Assembly (NCBI GenBank): GCA_023462275.1
Contig: JAEWYD010000263.1
Location: forward strand, 1-5,345
From: Actinomycetes bacterium
Lineage (GTDB): Bacteria > Actinomycetota > Actinomycetes > Actinomycetales > Cellulomonadaceae
Length of the DNA: 5,345 nucleotides
Direction of reading: 5' to 3'
Shown: piece by piece, positions 5,087-5,345 of the stretch
Layout: each line of letters starts with the position of its first letter
Position numbering within the stretch: the first letter of the stretch is position 1
Program-made: the position numbers and the translations under genes
Notes under the pieces: generated by a model
What the model saw: only the letters and a program-made list of their open reading frames with translations
The model's database searches: none
Told to the model about the DNA's origin: nothing

Positions 5087-5345
5087 GCCACCGACTCCCC
5101 CACTCGTAGGACGTCGTTCAAGCGGTCGTTCCGGTGCGCGGCCACCTCGGCCAGCACCGCCAGGAGGAGCAGCACCACGCCGCCCGCGGCCACGGCGACC
5201 GGTGCGACCGGGCTCACGGCCATGGGCGGGATGCTGACGCCGCCTGCGAGCGCGTCCAGGCCCAGGGCGGGCCCGAGCAGCACGACGGCGGCCACGCCGG
5301 CCAGGGAGCCGGCCACCACCGCGGCCAGCACCAGCGGCCCCAGCT
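5083..5345 (-). CDS. FtsX-like ABC transporter permease, C-terminal end (truncated by window)
   Basis: Only the last 87 or so residues are in the window; the frame stays open to the edge, so the GTG at 5331 is not the start. Two hydrophobic stretches, LVLAAVVAGSLAGVAAVVLLGPAL and PVAPVAVAAGGVVLLLLAVLAEV, are separated by a short loop with Pro and Gly. A short cytoplasmic tail AAHRNDRLNDVLRVGESVA ends the protein. Two final membrane helices and an Arg-rich tail ending near LRVGE are what FtsX/MacB-type permeases of actinobacteria usually show. The stop overlaps the ATG of the AbrB-tailed ATPase (ATGA), which supports a permease partner for the two ATPases. The diagnostic FtsX core lies outside the window, so family assignment rests on topology, the tail and the neighbours. 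Confidence 0.78.
   Translation of the reverse strand, partial: LGPLVLAAVVAGSLAGVAAVVLLGPALGLDALAGGVSIPPMAVSPVAPVAVAAGGVVLLLLAVLAEVAAHRNDRLNDVLRVGESVA

Overview
The window is very GC-rich, with G or C at most third codon positions, Arg/Ala/Val-rich proteins and TAnnnT-type -10 boxes placed 6-7 bases before ATG codons. This points to an actinobacterium, most likely of the order Micrococcales (Cellulomonas-like). That placement is inferred from composition and gene style, not from a search.

Left part (1-1137). The 3' end of an sbcC-type DNA repair ATPase gene runs rightward from the window edge. It converges on a leftward gene for a small membrane-anchored protein of unknown function. Between them, and overlapping both 3' ends, is a nested inverted-repeat structure that could act as a two-way terminator.

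Middle part (1138-3401). All genes here read rightward. First is a DUF2993/LmeA-like envelope protein gene, then deoD (hexameric purine nucleoside phosphorylase); both have a candidate leaderless promoter. The deoD product has an extra Arg-rich segment of about 19 residues that E. coli DeoD lacks. Next is a 97-residue protein of unknown function with a GTG start and a perfect AGGAGG ribosome binding site. Its stop codon overlaps (ATGA) the start of a candidate 57-residue Cys-rich mini-protein. That start lies in one arm of a long inverted repeat.

Right part (3405-5345). A leftward operon encodes an ABC transporter of the MacB/LolD/FtsX type. In transcription order it has the C-terminus of an FtsX-like permease (cut by the window edge), a first ATPase with an AbrB/SpoVT-like domain added at its C-terminus, and a second ATPase of ordinary length. 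Each junction is a 4-base ATGA overlap, so the three products are probably translated together and assembled into one complex. The substrate cannot be told from the sequence.

The observations most worth following are the AbrB-like domain on an ABC ATPase paired with a second ATPase, the inverted repeat plus Cys-rich mini-ORF at 3228-3401, and the Arg-rich insertion in DeoD. No tRNA, rRNA, CRISPR array or insertion sequence was seen, and no gene-free stretch exceeds 300 bases.
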